DNA of 64,000 nucleotides, from NCBI GenBank assembly GCA_902590695.1, contig CACIXR010000003.1, forward strand, positions 112,135-176,134, written 5' to 3'. Made by a program: the position numbers and the translations under genes. Source of the DNA: an uncultured Alphaproteobacteria bacterium. Its GTDB lineage: Bacteria; Pseudomonadota; Alphaproteobacteria; HIMB59; GCA-002718135. The notes under the pieces are model-generated. The model was not told the origin of the DNA and did no database searches. It worked only from the letters and a program-made list of their open reading frames with translations. Position 1 is the first letter of the stretch, and the number at the start of each line of letters is the position of its first letter. Of this stretch, positions 35,902 through 45,059 are shown piece by piece.

Positions 35902-36930
35902 TTACTCCATTGTAATTAGTTTATTTTTTTTAGATGATTCTATCATTGCATCAATTAGATAATGAACTTTCAATGCTTCTTTTCCAGTAATTTCAAATTT
36001 TTTATTTGTATTAATTGATTTTGCAAAATTAAGTATAAGATCTTTATGCCAATCAAATGGAAAAGCCATAGGATCAGCACTACCTCCAGTTCCAGATTCC
36101 TCTCCGAACTCTTCTTTGTTACCGTTCCTCCAATTAATAATAAGTGTTCCTGCTTCAAGTTTGACTGTTGCATTTTCACAATGAAGAACAATTGACTCTG
36201 ATGAGCCTGGAAAAACACTCGTTGAAGCGAATAAAGATGCAATTACGCTATTTTTAAATTTAATACCACCAGTTACAAAATTTTCTGACTCCATTTTATG
36301 AAACTTTGTAGTTTCCGCCATTACCATCACGTCTTTAACATCCCCTAAAAGACTGATAGCAAGATCAAGTGTATGAATAGCTTGGCTTATAAGAACTCCT
36401 CCACCATCTCTATCGTATGTTCCTCTACCTGGTTCATCATAATAGGACTGTTCTCGCCACCATGGAATATTGATTTGAGCTGAAAAAATTTGACCAAATT
36501 TATTCTCATTTATTAATGATTTTAATTTAATTGAGGATTTTCTAAATCTGTGTTGAAAAACTATACCGAGGTTAACTTTATTATTTTCACAAATTGAGAC
36601 TATACTTTTTGCATTTTCTAAAGTTCGTTCAATTGGTTTTTCCATTAAGATATGTTTTCCATGTTTACTAAATTGCTCTACTAGTTCTAAGCGTTGATTT
36701 GGAGGGGTGATGATATCTACCATGTCAACTTCAGGATTATCATAAATACTATCAATGTCTTGAAATGAATTGAAATTATAATTTTTAGAAAAATTTTCTC
36801 TTTTTTCTTTATTTCGAGAAAAAACTCCAACTACATTAATATCGTCATTTAATTCATTTAAAGCCAAGGCATGGGGTTTTGCAGCCATACCCGTACCAAC
36901 AATGGCAAGTCCAATTTTTTTAGAACTCAT
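35902..36930 (-). CDS. Gfo/Idh/MocA-family oxidoreductase
   Basis: 342 residues. Canonical 'GLAIVGTGMAAKPHALALNE', 'HILMEKPIERTLENAK' and 'VLISQAIHTLDLAISLLGDV'. It probably oxidises or reduces an imported sugar or its derivative with NAD(P). The start codon shares one base with the stop of the upstream ATPase gene, so it belongs to the MalFGK-type transporter operon. Its paralog lies 11 bases downstream; the two are not recent duplicates. Confidence 0.88.
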   Translation of the reverse strand: MSSKKIGLAIVGTGMAAKPHALALNELNDDINVVGVFSRNKEKRENFSKNYNFNSFQDIDSIYDNPEVDMVDIITPPNQRLELVEQFSKHGKHILMEKPIERTLENAKSIVSICENNKVNLGIVFQHRFRKSSIKLKSLINENKFGQIFSAQINIPWWREQSYYDEPGRGTYDRDGGGVLISQAIHTLDLAISLLGDVKDVMVMAETTKFHKMESENFVTGGIKFKNSVIASLFASTSVFPGSSESIVLHCENATVKLEAGTLIINWRNGNKEEFGEESGTGGSADPMAFPFDWHKDLILNFAKSINTNKKFEITGKEALKVHYLIDAMIESSKKNKLITME

Positions 36931-38012
36931 TAATTATTTTTTTTTGATACAGACATGCCATTCTCTTCAAAAAGATGAACTGAATCTCTTTTAAAACGCA
37001 GATATAATTCTTCTCCCTTATTAATTTTATATTGCCCGGTATGATGAACAATTAATTGTTTTATTCCTTCACCCTGACAATAAAAGTAAGTTTCACTTCC
37101 GAGCTGTTCAGTAAAATCAACATGTACTTTCAAATCTGAATTTTGCTGTTCACAAACTTCTATATGTTCAGGCCTTATCCCAAGAGAATAAGATGTATTA
37201 TTTTGTAAATTTTTATGATTTGTTTGTAAATTCAATGCATCTGAAACTAAATTAAATGAACCAGACTTATCAATTGCATTAACTTTTATAAAATTCATTT
37301 TTGGAGATCCAATGAAACCAGCTACAAAAATATCACTGGGATTATTATATAAATCAAGTGGTGCTCCTGCTTGTGCAACATAACCATTATTTAAAACTAC
37401 TATTTGATCAGCCAATGTCATTGCTTCAACTTGATCATGTGTAACATAAATCATTGTACCACCAATTTTTTCATGAAGTGCTGATAATTCTTTTCTCATT
37501 GTTACTCTTAACTCAGCATCAAGATTAGATAAGGGCTCATCAAACAAAAAGGCTTTTGGATCTCTAACTATTGCTCTTCCAATAGCTACTCTTTGTCTTT
37601 GACCACCAGAAAGTGCTTTTGGTTTTCTTTGAAGATACTCTTCAATTTGTAAAAGTTTAGCTGCGCTATTAACTTTCTCTTCAATTGTTTTTTTATCAAT
37701 TTTTAAATTTTCCAAGGCAAAGGCCATATTTTTAAAAACAGACATGTGAGGATACAAAGCATATGATTGAAAAACCATAGCCAAACCTCTTTCTGAAGCG
37801 GGTATATTACTTACTTCATTTCCGTCGATTAAAATTTCTCCTGATGTAATTCTTTCTAATCCAGCAATAATTCTTAATAATGTTGACTTACCACATCCAG
37901 AAGGGCCAACTAAAACTAGAAATTTTCCACTTTCAACTTTCAAATCAACTCCATGAATTACTTCTGTTTGATCATAACTTTTAAAAATGTCCTTTAATAT
38001 GATTTCAGTCAT
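36930..38012 (-). CDS. Sugar ABC transporter ATP-binding protein (MalK/UgpC type)
   Basis: 360 residues. Walker A 'LVGPSGCGKSTLLRIIAGLE', Q-loop 'MVFQSYALYPHMSV', signature 'LSGGQRQRVAIGRAIV' and Walker B 'AFLFDEPLSNLDAELR' are followed by the H-loop 'YVTHDQVEAMTLAD'. Residues after about 235 form the TOBE domain of MalK/UgpC ATPases ('SLGIRPEHIEVCEQ'). It energises the two permeases encoded upstream in the same operon. A 4-base overlap joins it to the preceding dehydrogenase gene. Confidence 0.95.
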   Translation of the reverse strand: MTEIILKDIFKSYDQTEVIHGVDLKVESGKFLVLVGPSGCGKSTLLRIIAGLERITSGEILIDGNEVSNIPASERGLAMVFQSYALYPHMSVFKNMAFALENLKIDKKTIEEKVNSAAKLLQIEEYLQRKPKALSGGQRQRVAIGRAIVRDPKAFLFDEPLSNLDAELRVTMRKELSALHEKIGGTMIYVTHDQVEAMTLADQIVVLNNGYVAQAGAPLDLYNNPSDIFVAGFIGSPKMNFIKVNAIDKSGSFNLVSDALNLQTNHKNLQNNTSYSLGIRPEHIEVCEQQNSDLKVHVDFTEQLGSETYFYCQGEGIKQLIVHHTGQYKINKGEELYLRFKRDSVHLFEENGMSVSKKNN

Positions 38013-39022
38013 CTATCTCTTCTCATTATTGCTTTGTCAGGGTCAGCATGTTGTAAGTGTATAGGCGGCATCCCATTCAAGATTTTTTTTATATCATTCA
38101 TCATCATATCTCTTATATTTTTATATGAATAATCTAAAGCACCTGCAACATGTGAAGTAAATAAAATATTAGATTTTTTTCTAAAAATTGAATCTGCTGG
38201 CACAGGCTCGACTGGATATACATCTATAGCTGCTCTAAAATATTCATTTTCAGCAAGTTCAATAAATTCGTCAAAATCAACAACCTCCGCTCTACTGACT
38301 AGAACTACTGAACTATTTTTTTTAATTAATTTTAATTTATCTTTACTAATAAATCCTTCATTTTCAGTAGTAACTCCAGCTAATATGAATATAAATTTAT
38401 TGTTAGATAATAAATCATCAATCGATACAGGGTTTACACCCTGGCTTTCTAAGTATTCATTAGATAACCATGGATCAAATACTGAAATTTTACAGTTAAA
38501 TGGTTTTAACAAAGGAAGTAAACTTTTTGCTAAATTTCCAAACCCAATTAACCCAACATTTGAGTTAAAAAGTGTATAAGCAAATTTATTTTCTTTAATT
38601 CCATATTGCTCTTCAGAATTTAAAAATTTTTTGTAAACTCCCAAAACATTTCTAGAAAGTGAGATTGCGTAACCTATACAAGCTTCAGCAACAGCAGGAG
38701 CCATGGCAGGTGCAGCTGATAAAACATAAATACCTCTTCTATGTGCTTCATGATAGTCAATATTCGGTTCCCAATTTGCTTTGACATTTATAATTGCTTT
38801 AATTTTTTTTGATTTATCTAAACGTTCTTTAGGCATAGCAGTCTGTCCAACTAATATTTCAATTTCTTCAATATTTTTATCTACAAGTTCATCAGGAGCT
38901 CGACTACCAAAGTGATAGATTAAATTAGATATTTTTTCTAATTCAGTCTTAACATCATTGGTAAAAACCATTTCTTCATTTCTTGGATAAGGATCAAAAA
39001 AAATTAGAGGTTTGTCTTGCAT
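38009..39022 (-). CDS. D-isomer-specific 2-hydroxyacid dehydrogenase family protein
   Basis: 337 residues. NAD-binding 'VGLIGFGNLAKSLLPLLKPF', 'VFDPWLS', arginine in 'VVLVSRAEVVDFDEF' and the catalytic histidine in 'ILFTSHVAGALDYSYKNIRD'. Family includes phosphoglycerate, hydroxypyruvate and glyoxylate reductases. The start is the ATG at 39022, which forms TAATG with the permease stop; an upstream ATG at 39133 would read into the permease gene. It is embedded between transporter genes, so it probably handles an acid derived from the transported sugar. Confidence 0.82.
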   Translation of the reverse strand: MQDKPLIFFDPYPRNEEMVFTNDVKTELEKISNLIYHFGSRAPDELVDKNIEEIEILVGQTAMPKERLDKSKKIKAIINVKANWEPNIDYHEAHRRGIYVLSAAPAMAPAVAEACIGYAISLSRNVLGVYKKFLNSEEQYGIKENKFAYTLFNSNVGLIGFGNLAKSLLPLLKPFNCKISVFDPWLSNEYLESQGVNPVSIDDLLSNNKFIFILAGVTTENEGFISKDKLKLIKKNSSVVLVSRAEVVDFDEFIELAENEYFRAAIDVYPVEPVPADSIFRKKSNILFTSHVAGALDYSYKNIRDMMMNDIKKILNGMPPIHLQHADPDKAIMRRDR

Positions 39023-40086
39023 TACTTCATACCTGTACTTGCTATTCCTGTTGTTATAAATTTTTGTAAGTAAGCAAATATAATTGCTATAGGTAATAAA
39101 GTTACCATAGTCATTGATAATACATAATTCCACTGACTAGTAAGTTCTCCGTGAAATGCGTTTAATCCAATTTGCAATGTATAAACTTCACTTTTTGATA
39201 AAACTATTAAAGGCCATAAGAAATCATTCCATCTCCACATTATGGAAAAAATTGCTAAAACTGCAATAGCGGGTATAGATAAAGGTAGGACAACTCGCCA
39301 ATAAATTGCCCATTCACTTGCGTGATCCATTCTTGCTGCTTCTATAAGCTCTCTAGGCAATGTAAGCATATATTGACGAAGTAAAAAAACTCCTGTTGGT
39401 GTTGCAGCACCTGGAAGAATTACCCCCCATAATGAATTTATCATTCCAAAGTTTGCAACAACATAAAAAACTGGAACCAAAATTATCGTTAATGGAATTA
39501 ATAATGTGCCTATAACAAAAACAAGTGCAAAATTTTTCCCTCTAAACTCATATATAGAAAGTGCATATGCTGCCATTGAATTTATTATTAACGTTATTAT
39601 TGTTGCTACAACAGTAATGAAAGTTGAGTTTTTGAAATAAAGTAAAAAATCATACTTTCTTAAAGGATCAACATAGTTTTGCCACTGAATTTTAAATTCT
39701 CTAATTTTTTCTCTTTTGTCAATCGGTACTTTTACTGTTTCTCCTGGGTTTAGAGGATCAACCATTTTAGCATTAATTCCAATTCTTTTAATTTGTGCTA
39801 ACTGCTTTACTGACCCATCTTCTTGTGTCACATTAAAAATTGGTAAGGGTTTGTCGTATCCTTCAACATCAACTTGAATTTGAGAAAGTGGCAAAATTGT
39901 TGGAGGATATTCTTGTATACCTGCTAATGTCTTTAATGAAGATAATCCTAACCACACAACAGGACCAAACATTAAAAGAACACCTAGAAATAAATAAAAA
40001 TAAGAAAAATAATCTGTCCAATGATATTTATTTTTATATCTTTTTTTTGTAGCAATTTTTATTATTTTTGAAGTTGTTTCAGACAT
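39022..40086 (-). CDS. Sugar ABC transporter permease (MalG type)
   Basis: 354 residues, longer than typical MalG-type (about 280) owing to a loop of roughly 90 residues after the first helix ('PPTILPLSQIQVDVEGYDKP' to 'YVDPLRKYDF'), likely periplasmic. The EAA loop that docks the ATPase is 'LPRELIEAARMDHASEWAIY'. 'FLWPLIVLSKSEVYTLQIGL' closes the family pattern. It pairs with the MalF-type permease one base upstream. Confidence 0.93.
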   Translation of the reverse strand: MSETTSKIIKIATKKRYKNKYHWTDYFSYFYLFLGVLLMFGPVVWLGLSSLKTLAGIQEYPPTILPLSQIQVDVEGYDKPLPIFNVTQEDGSVKQLAQIKRIGINAKMVDPLNPGETVKVPIDKREKIREFKIQWQNYVDPLRKYDFLLYFKNSTFITVVATIITLIINSMAAYALSIYEFRGKNFALVFVIGTLLIPLTIILVPVFYVVANFGMINSLWGVILPGAATPTGVFLLRQYMLTLPRELIEAARMDHASEWAIYWRVVLPLSIPAIAVLAIFSIMWRWNDFLWPLIVLSKSEVYTLQIGLNAFHGELTSQWNYVLSMTMVTLLPIAIIFAYLQKFITTGIASTGMK

Positions 40087-40087
40087 A

Positions 40088-41119
40088 TTAGATTTCTTGA
40101 TGTTTACTTTCTTTATTTCGACTGAAATATAATTGCATAAGTGTTAAAAATAAAAGTACCACACCGAGAACCATAGATGCGGCGGCTGCAAGACCAAAAT
40201 TTTGAACAGATCCAGATGAAGCAAATCCTGTGGTAAAAATATATTGAACAATCAATGATGTAGATGTTCCAGGCCCCCCACCAGTTAAAACATATATTTC
40301 ATCAAATGTTTGAACACCTTTTATTGAGGCAAGAATAAATACAACTAATAAATTTGGCATTAGAAGAGGTAGAGTTATTCGAAAAAAAATTCTTTCTCGG
40401 CTAGTTCCATCCATCTCGGCTGCCTCATATAAATTTGGAGGTATTGCTTGAAGACCTGCTAATACAATTAGAGTGTAAAAACCCATATGAGCCCATATTG
40501 ATACAAAGATTACAGATGCCATAGCCCATGATGGATCCGTTAAAAATGATACTTTGTCTCCACCATAAGACTCAATTATTGCATTGAAAGCTCCATTTTT
40601 TAGTAGTATCCATTGCCAAATCAAACCAACAACAACTGGTGACAATAAAACAGGGAAAAAAAATACCGATCTAAAAAAGCCTCTGCCAATAATTTTCTTA
40701 TTTAATATCACGGCAGTCAAAACCGAAAAGAAAATCATTAAGCCAACTTGAAAAACAACAAAGAATATAGTGTTATAAACTCCTCTCCAAAAAAAATCTT
40801 CTGTACATGTATTTGGGTTTAAATAACTCTCACAATCAAATAACTGATTATATTGTTTTGTTGTAGGAAGTTCTCTCTCAGCAAATAACAGTTCGTCACC
40901 AGATGATAATGAAAAGAAAAAGTTTGCACCAAGAGGGATTATTACAAATAATCCAAAAAAAATTAAATTTGGAAGCAAAAATATATATGGCATATTTCTT
41001 ACTCCAATAATTTTTTGAATTGGCCACATGATTAAATCAATAGCATGCATTAAAAATGCAAAGGGAATGTTTAAAATTCTAAGGAAAAAAATTTTTGTTT
41101 GATTTCTAATATTTTCCAT
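40088..41119 (-). CDS. Sugar ABC transporter permease (MalF type)
   Basis: 343 residues with about six to seven membrane segments. 'NMPYIFLLPNLIFFGLFVII', 'GRGFFRSVFFFPVLLSPVVV' and the EAA loop 'IPPNLYEAAEMDGTSRERIF' are clear, then 'TFDEIYVLTGGGPGTSTSLI'. It heads the permease part of the operon, downstream of a strong hairpin that follows the binding-protein gene. Confidence 0.94.
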   Translation of the reverse strand: MENIRNQTKIFFLRILNIPFAFLMHAIDLIMWPIQKIIGVRNMPYIFLLPNLIFFGLFVIIPLGANFFFSLSSGDELLFAERELPTTKQYNQLFDCESYLNPNTCTEDFFWRGVYNTIFFVVFQVGLMIFFSVLTAVILNKKIIGRGFFRSVFFFPVLLSPVVVGLIWQWILLKNGAFNAIIESYGGDKVSFLTDPSWAMASVIFVSIWAHMGFYTLIVLAGLQAIPPNLYEAAEMDGTSRERIFFRITLPLLMPNLLVVFILASIKGVQTFDEIYVLTGGGPGTSTSLIVQYIFTTGFASSGSVQNFGLAAAASMVLGVVLLFLTLMQLYFSRNKESKHQEI

Positions 41120-41131
41120 TAAGTGATTTCG

Positions 41132-41160
41132 AAAAAAAGCTGCTCAAAATGAGCAGCTTT
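41132..41160 (-). terminator. Intrinsic terminator/attenuator between binding protein and permease genes
   Basis: On the minus strand an 11-base-pair perfect stem AAAGCTGCTCA / TGAGCAGCTTT with a three-base loop, continuing into a run of seven T. It sits 24 bases after the binding-protein stop and before the MalF-type permease start at 41119. Confidence 0.85.
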
Positions 41161-41184
41161 ATATTATTATTATTTTGGATGTAA

Positions 41185-42462
41185 TTATCCGCCGTATTTT
41201 TCTTTAAGTTGTTTTTCAACATCTTCATCCATACGCGTCCAAGCTTCTTCCATTGTCATTTCACCAACAATAGCTTGTCCTAATCTTGAGATAATTGCGT
41301 TAAACATTATACGGTTGTCAACGTGTGCCTGAAGATCAAAAGCGACTTGATCAATAGTTGGCACTGCGCCAGCAAAAGTGTTTAATGCATGTTTTGCGTT
41401 TGGATCATCAGTTTGATAGTCAACTTGTAGATCTAAGTGTCCAGGGATGGCAAGAACTTGACCAATAAAACTACTTAGTTGTTCTTTACTAGAAAGATAA
41501 TCCATTACCTTTCCAACAGCTGGATTAGCATTGAATGCTAATAGTGCATTTCCACCTGGCATTCCAGTACATGCAGCAGGACCACATGGAGCTGGTACAG
41601 CCCACCAATCAAAATCATCTCCTACTTCATTTGCAAATCTTCCAATTTGCCATGAACCACTCATCATGAAAACTACCTCAGCAGCATTCCACCAATCATT
41701 TGGAGCATGATATTTAGATCCTGAAACTGATCCCCAAAGATCTTTACTCATTGTACCTGCTTGGTGCCAGTCATAAAGCATTTGAGTCATAGCTTTTAAT
41801 CCATCATCAACTAATTTTGGATCACCATTTGAGTCAAAATATTTCGCACCCATAGAAATCGCAGGGCCTGATACACGGTGACCTGATCTATCCCAAGCCA
41901 TTGGTATAGGAGTACCTGTTTTTTCTGCTACTTCAATTGAAACTGCTGCCCATTCTTCCCAAGTTGCACCAGGGCCTAATAGATCTACACCAGCTTGTTC
42001 AAATAGAGTTTTATTTACATATGGACCAGTAACGGTCATTGTAGAATGGAAACCATGAATTGAAGTTGTATCTCCAGGCTTACGATACCAATTTAAAAAA
42101 GGGCCGAAGCTTTTTTCATAGTAACTTGGATCAGCTACATAAGGCGTAATATCAGCATAATATTTGTTTAATCCACCAAGATCAGTAACACGAGCAATGT
42201 CAGGACCTTCACCAGCAGCAAGCTGGATAGGTAGAGTGTTCATTATTGCATCATATGGTACAATATCTAAAATTACATTTATATCTGGATTAGCTGCATT
42301 AAACTCATCAATTTGTGCTGCAATTGGCACATTTTCTTTGTCTCCATCTCCATACCACATAATACGTACATCTGTGGCAGCAAAAGAAACTGCAGAAATT
42401 AAAGTTAATGAGAATGAAACTAAAGCTACAGATATTGCTTTTAAAATAAACTTAAAGTTCAT
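41185..42462 (-). CDS. Sugar ABC transporter periplasmic binding protein (family 1)
   Basis: 425 residues. Signal peptide MNFKFILKAISVALVSFSLT followed by LISAVSFA and mature TDVRIMWYGDGD. The mature protein has 'QIDEFNAANPDINVILDIVP', 'IQLAAGEGPDIARVTD' and 'FMMSGSWQIGRFA', typical of family-1 (MalE/UgpB-like) sugar binders. 'CGPAACTGMPGGNAL' has a possible disulfide. Two ATGs occur in tandem; GGAGGA at 42469-42474 is better spaced for the second. It is the first gene of the second sugar transport operon. Confidence 0.93.
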   Translation of the reverse strand: MNFKFILKAISVALVSFSLTLISAVSFAATDVRIMWYGDGDKENVPIAAQIDEFNAANPDINVILDIVPYDAIMNTLPIQLAAGEGPDIARVTDLGGLNKYYADITPYVADPSYYEKSFGPFLNWYRKPGDTTSIHGFHSTMTVTGPYVNKTLFEQAGVDLLGPGATWEEWAAVSIEVAEKTGTPIPMAWDRSGHRVSGPAISMGAKYFDSNGDPKLVDDGLKAMTQMLYDWHQAGTMSKDLWGSVSGSKYHAPNDWWNAAEVVFMMSGSWQIGRFANEVGDDFDWWAVPAPCGPAACTGMPGGNALLAFNANPAVGKVMDYLSSKEQLSSFIGQVLAIPGHLDLQVDYQTDDPNAKHALNTFAGAVPTIDQVAFDLQAHVDNRIMFNAIISRLGQAIVGEMTMEEAWTRMDEDVEKQLKEKYGG

Positions 42463-42468
42463 CATTTA

Positions 42469-42474
42469 TCCTCC
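42469..42474 (-). promoter_or_regulatory. Ribosome binding site deciding the start of the family-1 binding protein
   Basis: GGAGGA on the minus strand lies 3 bases from the first ATG (42465) and 6 from the second (42462), favouring the second. Confidence 0.5.
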
Positions 42475-42560
42475 AATTTTTTTCAGACTTAAACATATTA
42501 AATTATTATATACAAGTAATAAAAACCCAGAAATAATGCCAAATTTTAAAATTAAATAAT

Positions 42561-42581
42561 AATATTTTGTTAAAAAATATT
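42561..42581. promoter_or_regulatory. AT-rich inverted repeat in divergent promoter region
   Basis: AATATTTT-GTTAA-AAAATATT, eight paired bases each side, 20 bases before the plus-strand isomerase gene and within the 135-base divergent gap. It could be an operator or promoter element, but such repeats arise easily in AT-rich DNA. Confidence 0.25.
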
Positions 42582-42600
42582 ATAAACATATCAAAATTCA

Positions 42601-43974
42601 ATGATTGGTTATTTAGCATTAGCAAGAGATACATTTGATATAAATTATGCTTTAGATAATAAAAAAAGGTTTGAAAAATTTATAGATATTTTAGACATTA
42701 AATACTCACATTTTAAAGAATTAATTACAGACGATGAAACAGGGAAAAAAGCTATTAGATATTTTAAAAAACTAAATTGTAGCAAATATATCATTGCTCA
42801 AACAACTTTCACTGATGCAAAATTTATAACAAGTTTTGCTAAAACATTTAATAAACCAATACATTTAATAAGTTTTAAAGAGCCGAGAACAGGTAAGCGG
42901 TTAAGATTGAACTCTTTATGTGGTGTAAATCTTGCTATGCATTCTTTAATCAAATTAAAATATAAGCCAGAATTTTCAATATTTATTAATAATAAATTAT
43001 TCGAAATGGAAAAAATTAATAATTTTTTAAAAAATAAAAAAATTTTAAAAAATAATACATTGAAAAAAATAAAAAATTCTAAAAAGAAAGATGACATTAT
43101 TTTTTCAAAAAATAAGAATTTAGGACTTGTTGGAAAAAGACCAGATGGATTTTTTACCTGTGATTATGATAATAGAGAAATAGAAAAAAAATTAAATTAT
43201 AGTCTTAAGAAAATTAAATTAGAAACTTTGTTTAATATTTCTAAAAATGTTAGCACTAAAGATATTACAAAAACTAAAAATCAAATAAAAAAAGATTTGA
43301 AATCAGTCTCTAAGTTGAATACAAATGAATTAAATAAAAGTATTTCAATTTTTCATGGGTTAGAAAAAATAAAAAATGATAACAAAATTGATACTTTTGC
43401 AATTAAGTGTTGGCCTGAAATGTTTACTCAATTTGGATGTGCATCATGTGGTCCAATGGCTATGATGAATGAAAAAGGAGTTAGCAGTGCATGTGAAGCT
43501 GATGTATTAGGAAGTATAAGTTGCGATATTTTAAATAAGATAAATAATAGACCTTCACTTTTAGTAGATGTTGTTGATTGCGATCCCAAAACTGATACTT
43601 TAGTTTTTTGGCATTGTGGATTAGCTCCAATTAGTATGGCAAAAAAAAATACAGCACGTGCAACTGTACATTCTAATAGAAGGAAAGCATTGCTACATGA
43701 TTTTGCATTTAGACCTGGAAAAATAACAATATTTAGAGTTTCAAAATCAGAAAATAAATTAAAATTTATTGTTATTAAAGGTGAAGTTTTAGATAAAAAA
43801 AATTCATTTTCAGGTACTTCGGGTGTTGTAAGATTTCAAACAAATACCTATCAAAAATTAGTTAGATTATTCACGTCTGGTATCGAACATCATCTAGCAT
43901 TCACATATGGAGATGTATATTCAGAAATAAAAAAACTAAGTGCGCAATTAAATATTCCAATTTACACAACATGA
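42601..43974 (+). CDS. L-fucose/L-arabinose isomerase-like protein
   Basis: 457 residues. The C-terminal half shows the isomerase-family pattern: 'KCWPEMFTQFGCASCGPMAM', the glutamate in 'SSACEADVLGSISCDIL', the aspartate in 'PSLLVDVVDCDPKTDTL' and the histidine in 'LVFWHCGLAPISM', which are the expected manganese ligands. The N-terminal half is divergent and very lysine-rich (residues 140-250). The family interconverts aldoses and ketoses. It overlaps the downstream Gfo/Idh/MocA gene by 4 bases. The true substrate is unknown; a sulfosugar or an imported hexose is possible. Confidence 0.75.
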   Translation: MIGYLALARDTFDINYALDNKKRFEKFIDILDIKYSHFKELITDDETGKKAIRYFKKLNCSKYIIAQTTFTDAKFITSFAKTFNKPIHLISFKEPRTGKRLRLNSLCGVNLAMHSLIKLKYKPEFSIFINNKLFEMEKINNFLKNKKILKNNTLKKIKNSKKKDDIIFSKNKNLGLVGKRPDGFFTCDYDNREIEKKLNYSLKKIKLETLFNISKNVSTKDITKTKNQIKKDLKSVSKLNTNELNKSISIFHGLEKIKNDNKIDTFAIKCWPEMFTQFGCASCGPMAMMNEKGVSSACEADVLGSISCDILNKINNRPSLLVDVVDCDPKTDTLVFWHCGLAPISMAKKNTARATVHSNRRKALLHDFAFRPGKITIFRVSKSENKLKFIVIKGEVLDKKNSFSGTSGVVRFQTNTYQKLVRLFTSGIEHHLAFTYGDVYSEIKKLSAQLNIPIYTT

Positions 43975-45059
43975 AAACGAAAATTAAATATGGAATTGTT
44001 GGAAGTGGACTAATGGGTTGTGAACATATTTCAAATATTAATCTTATAGATTCAGCTGAAGTAGTTGCCATCTCAGACAGTAGTGAAAATTCAATAAATA
44101 AAGCCAAAAATCTTATCTCAAATGATATTAAAATCTATTCAAATAATAATGAAATTTTTAAAAATAATGAAGTGGATGCTTTTATTATTTCGACTCCCAA
44201 TTTTACCCATCATGATATTATTAAAGAAGCGTTAAAAACAAAAAAACATTTATTAATTGAAAAACCCTTATGTACAAAATTAGAAGATTGTCTTGTAATT
44301 AAAAAATTATCAACTTCATATCCATCAGTAATATGGGTGGCTATGGAGTATAGGTACATGCCACCTGTTCAAAAAATGATCCAAGAAATAGATAGTAATA
44401 AAATTGGTAAGCTTAAAATGCTTTCAATTCGTGAACATAGATTTCCATTTCTCAAAAAAGTAGATGATTGGAATAGATTCCAAATAAACACCGGTGGGAC
44501 ATTAGTAGAAAAATGCTGTCATTTTTTTGATTTAATGCGCCTAATTACAAATAGTGAAGTTGCACAGGTATATGCAAGTGGTGACCAAAGTGTAAATCAT
44601 CTTAATGAAAATTATAATGGAAAAGTTCCTGATATATTGGACAATGCATTTGTAATTTTAGATTTTAAAAATGGAATAAGAAGTTCTTTAGAACTTTGTA
44701 TGTTTGCAGAAAATTCAGAAATGCAAGAAGAGCTATGTGTTGTTGGAGATAAGGGTAAAATAGAAACAGGTGTGCCAGCTGATGCATCTGGAAAAAACTC
44801 TTCAGAAGTTAGAATAGGTTTAAGAAACTCTAAAAATGCAATTAAAGAATTAGTTGAGGTAGACAAAAAAATCTTATCAGCTGGGCAACATCATGGATCG
44901 ACTTATTATCAACATTTAGAATTTATTAAAGCAATTAATAATAATTTAAAACCACAAGTTTCTATAAACGATGGTCTTCATGCAGTGGCTATTGGAGAAG
45001 CAGCAGAGAAATCAATAAAAGAAAATCGTGTGGTTAAGATGAGTGAATTTAATCTTTAA
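43971..45059 (+). CDS. Gfo/Idh/MocA-family oxidoreductase
   Basis: 362 residues. 'KYGIVGSGLMGCEHISNINL' and 'HLLIEKPLCTKLEDC' are the nucleotide and lysine motifs; 'GGTLVEKCCHFFDLMRLITN' holds the C-terminal catalytic His region. Besides sugar dehydrogenases this family includes NAD-dependent glycosidases (GH109 and GH188 sulfoquinovosidases). Because it faces an operon with sulfonate-type enzymes, a glycosidase role deserves testing; that is inference. The end overlaps the convergent 2-hydroxyacid dehydrogenase gene by 11 bases. Confidence 0.85.
   Translation: MKTKIKYGIVGSGLMGCEHISNINLIDSAEVVAISDSSENSINKAKNLISNDIKIYSNNNEIFKNNEVDAFIISTPNFTHHDIIKEALKTKKHLLIEKPLCTKLEDCLVIKKLSTSYPSVIWVAMEYRYMPPVQKMIQEIDSNKIGKLKMLSIREHRFPFLKKVDDWNRFQINTGGTLVEKCCHFFDLMRLITNSEVAQVYASGDQSVNHLNENYNGKVPDILDNAFVILDFKNGIRSSLELCMFAENSEMQEELCVVGDKGKIETGVPADASGKNSSEVRIGLRNSKNAIKELVEVDKKILSAGQHHGSTYYQHLEFIKAINNNLKPQVSINDGLHAVAIGEAAEKSIKENRVVKMSEFNL

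Noticed and set aside
38009-39133. Longer form of the 2-hydroxyacid dehydrogenase beginning at 39133
   Set aside because: The first 37 residues overlap the permease gene and show no homology; the ATG at 39022 forms TAATG with the permease stop.
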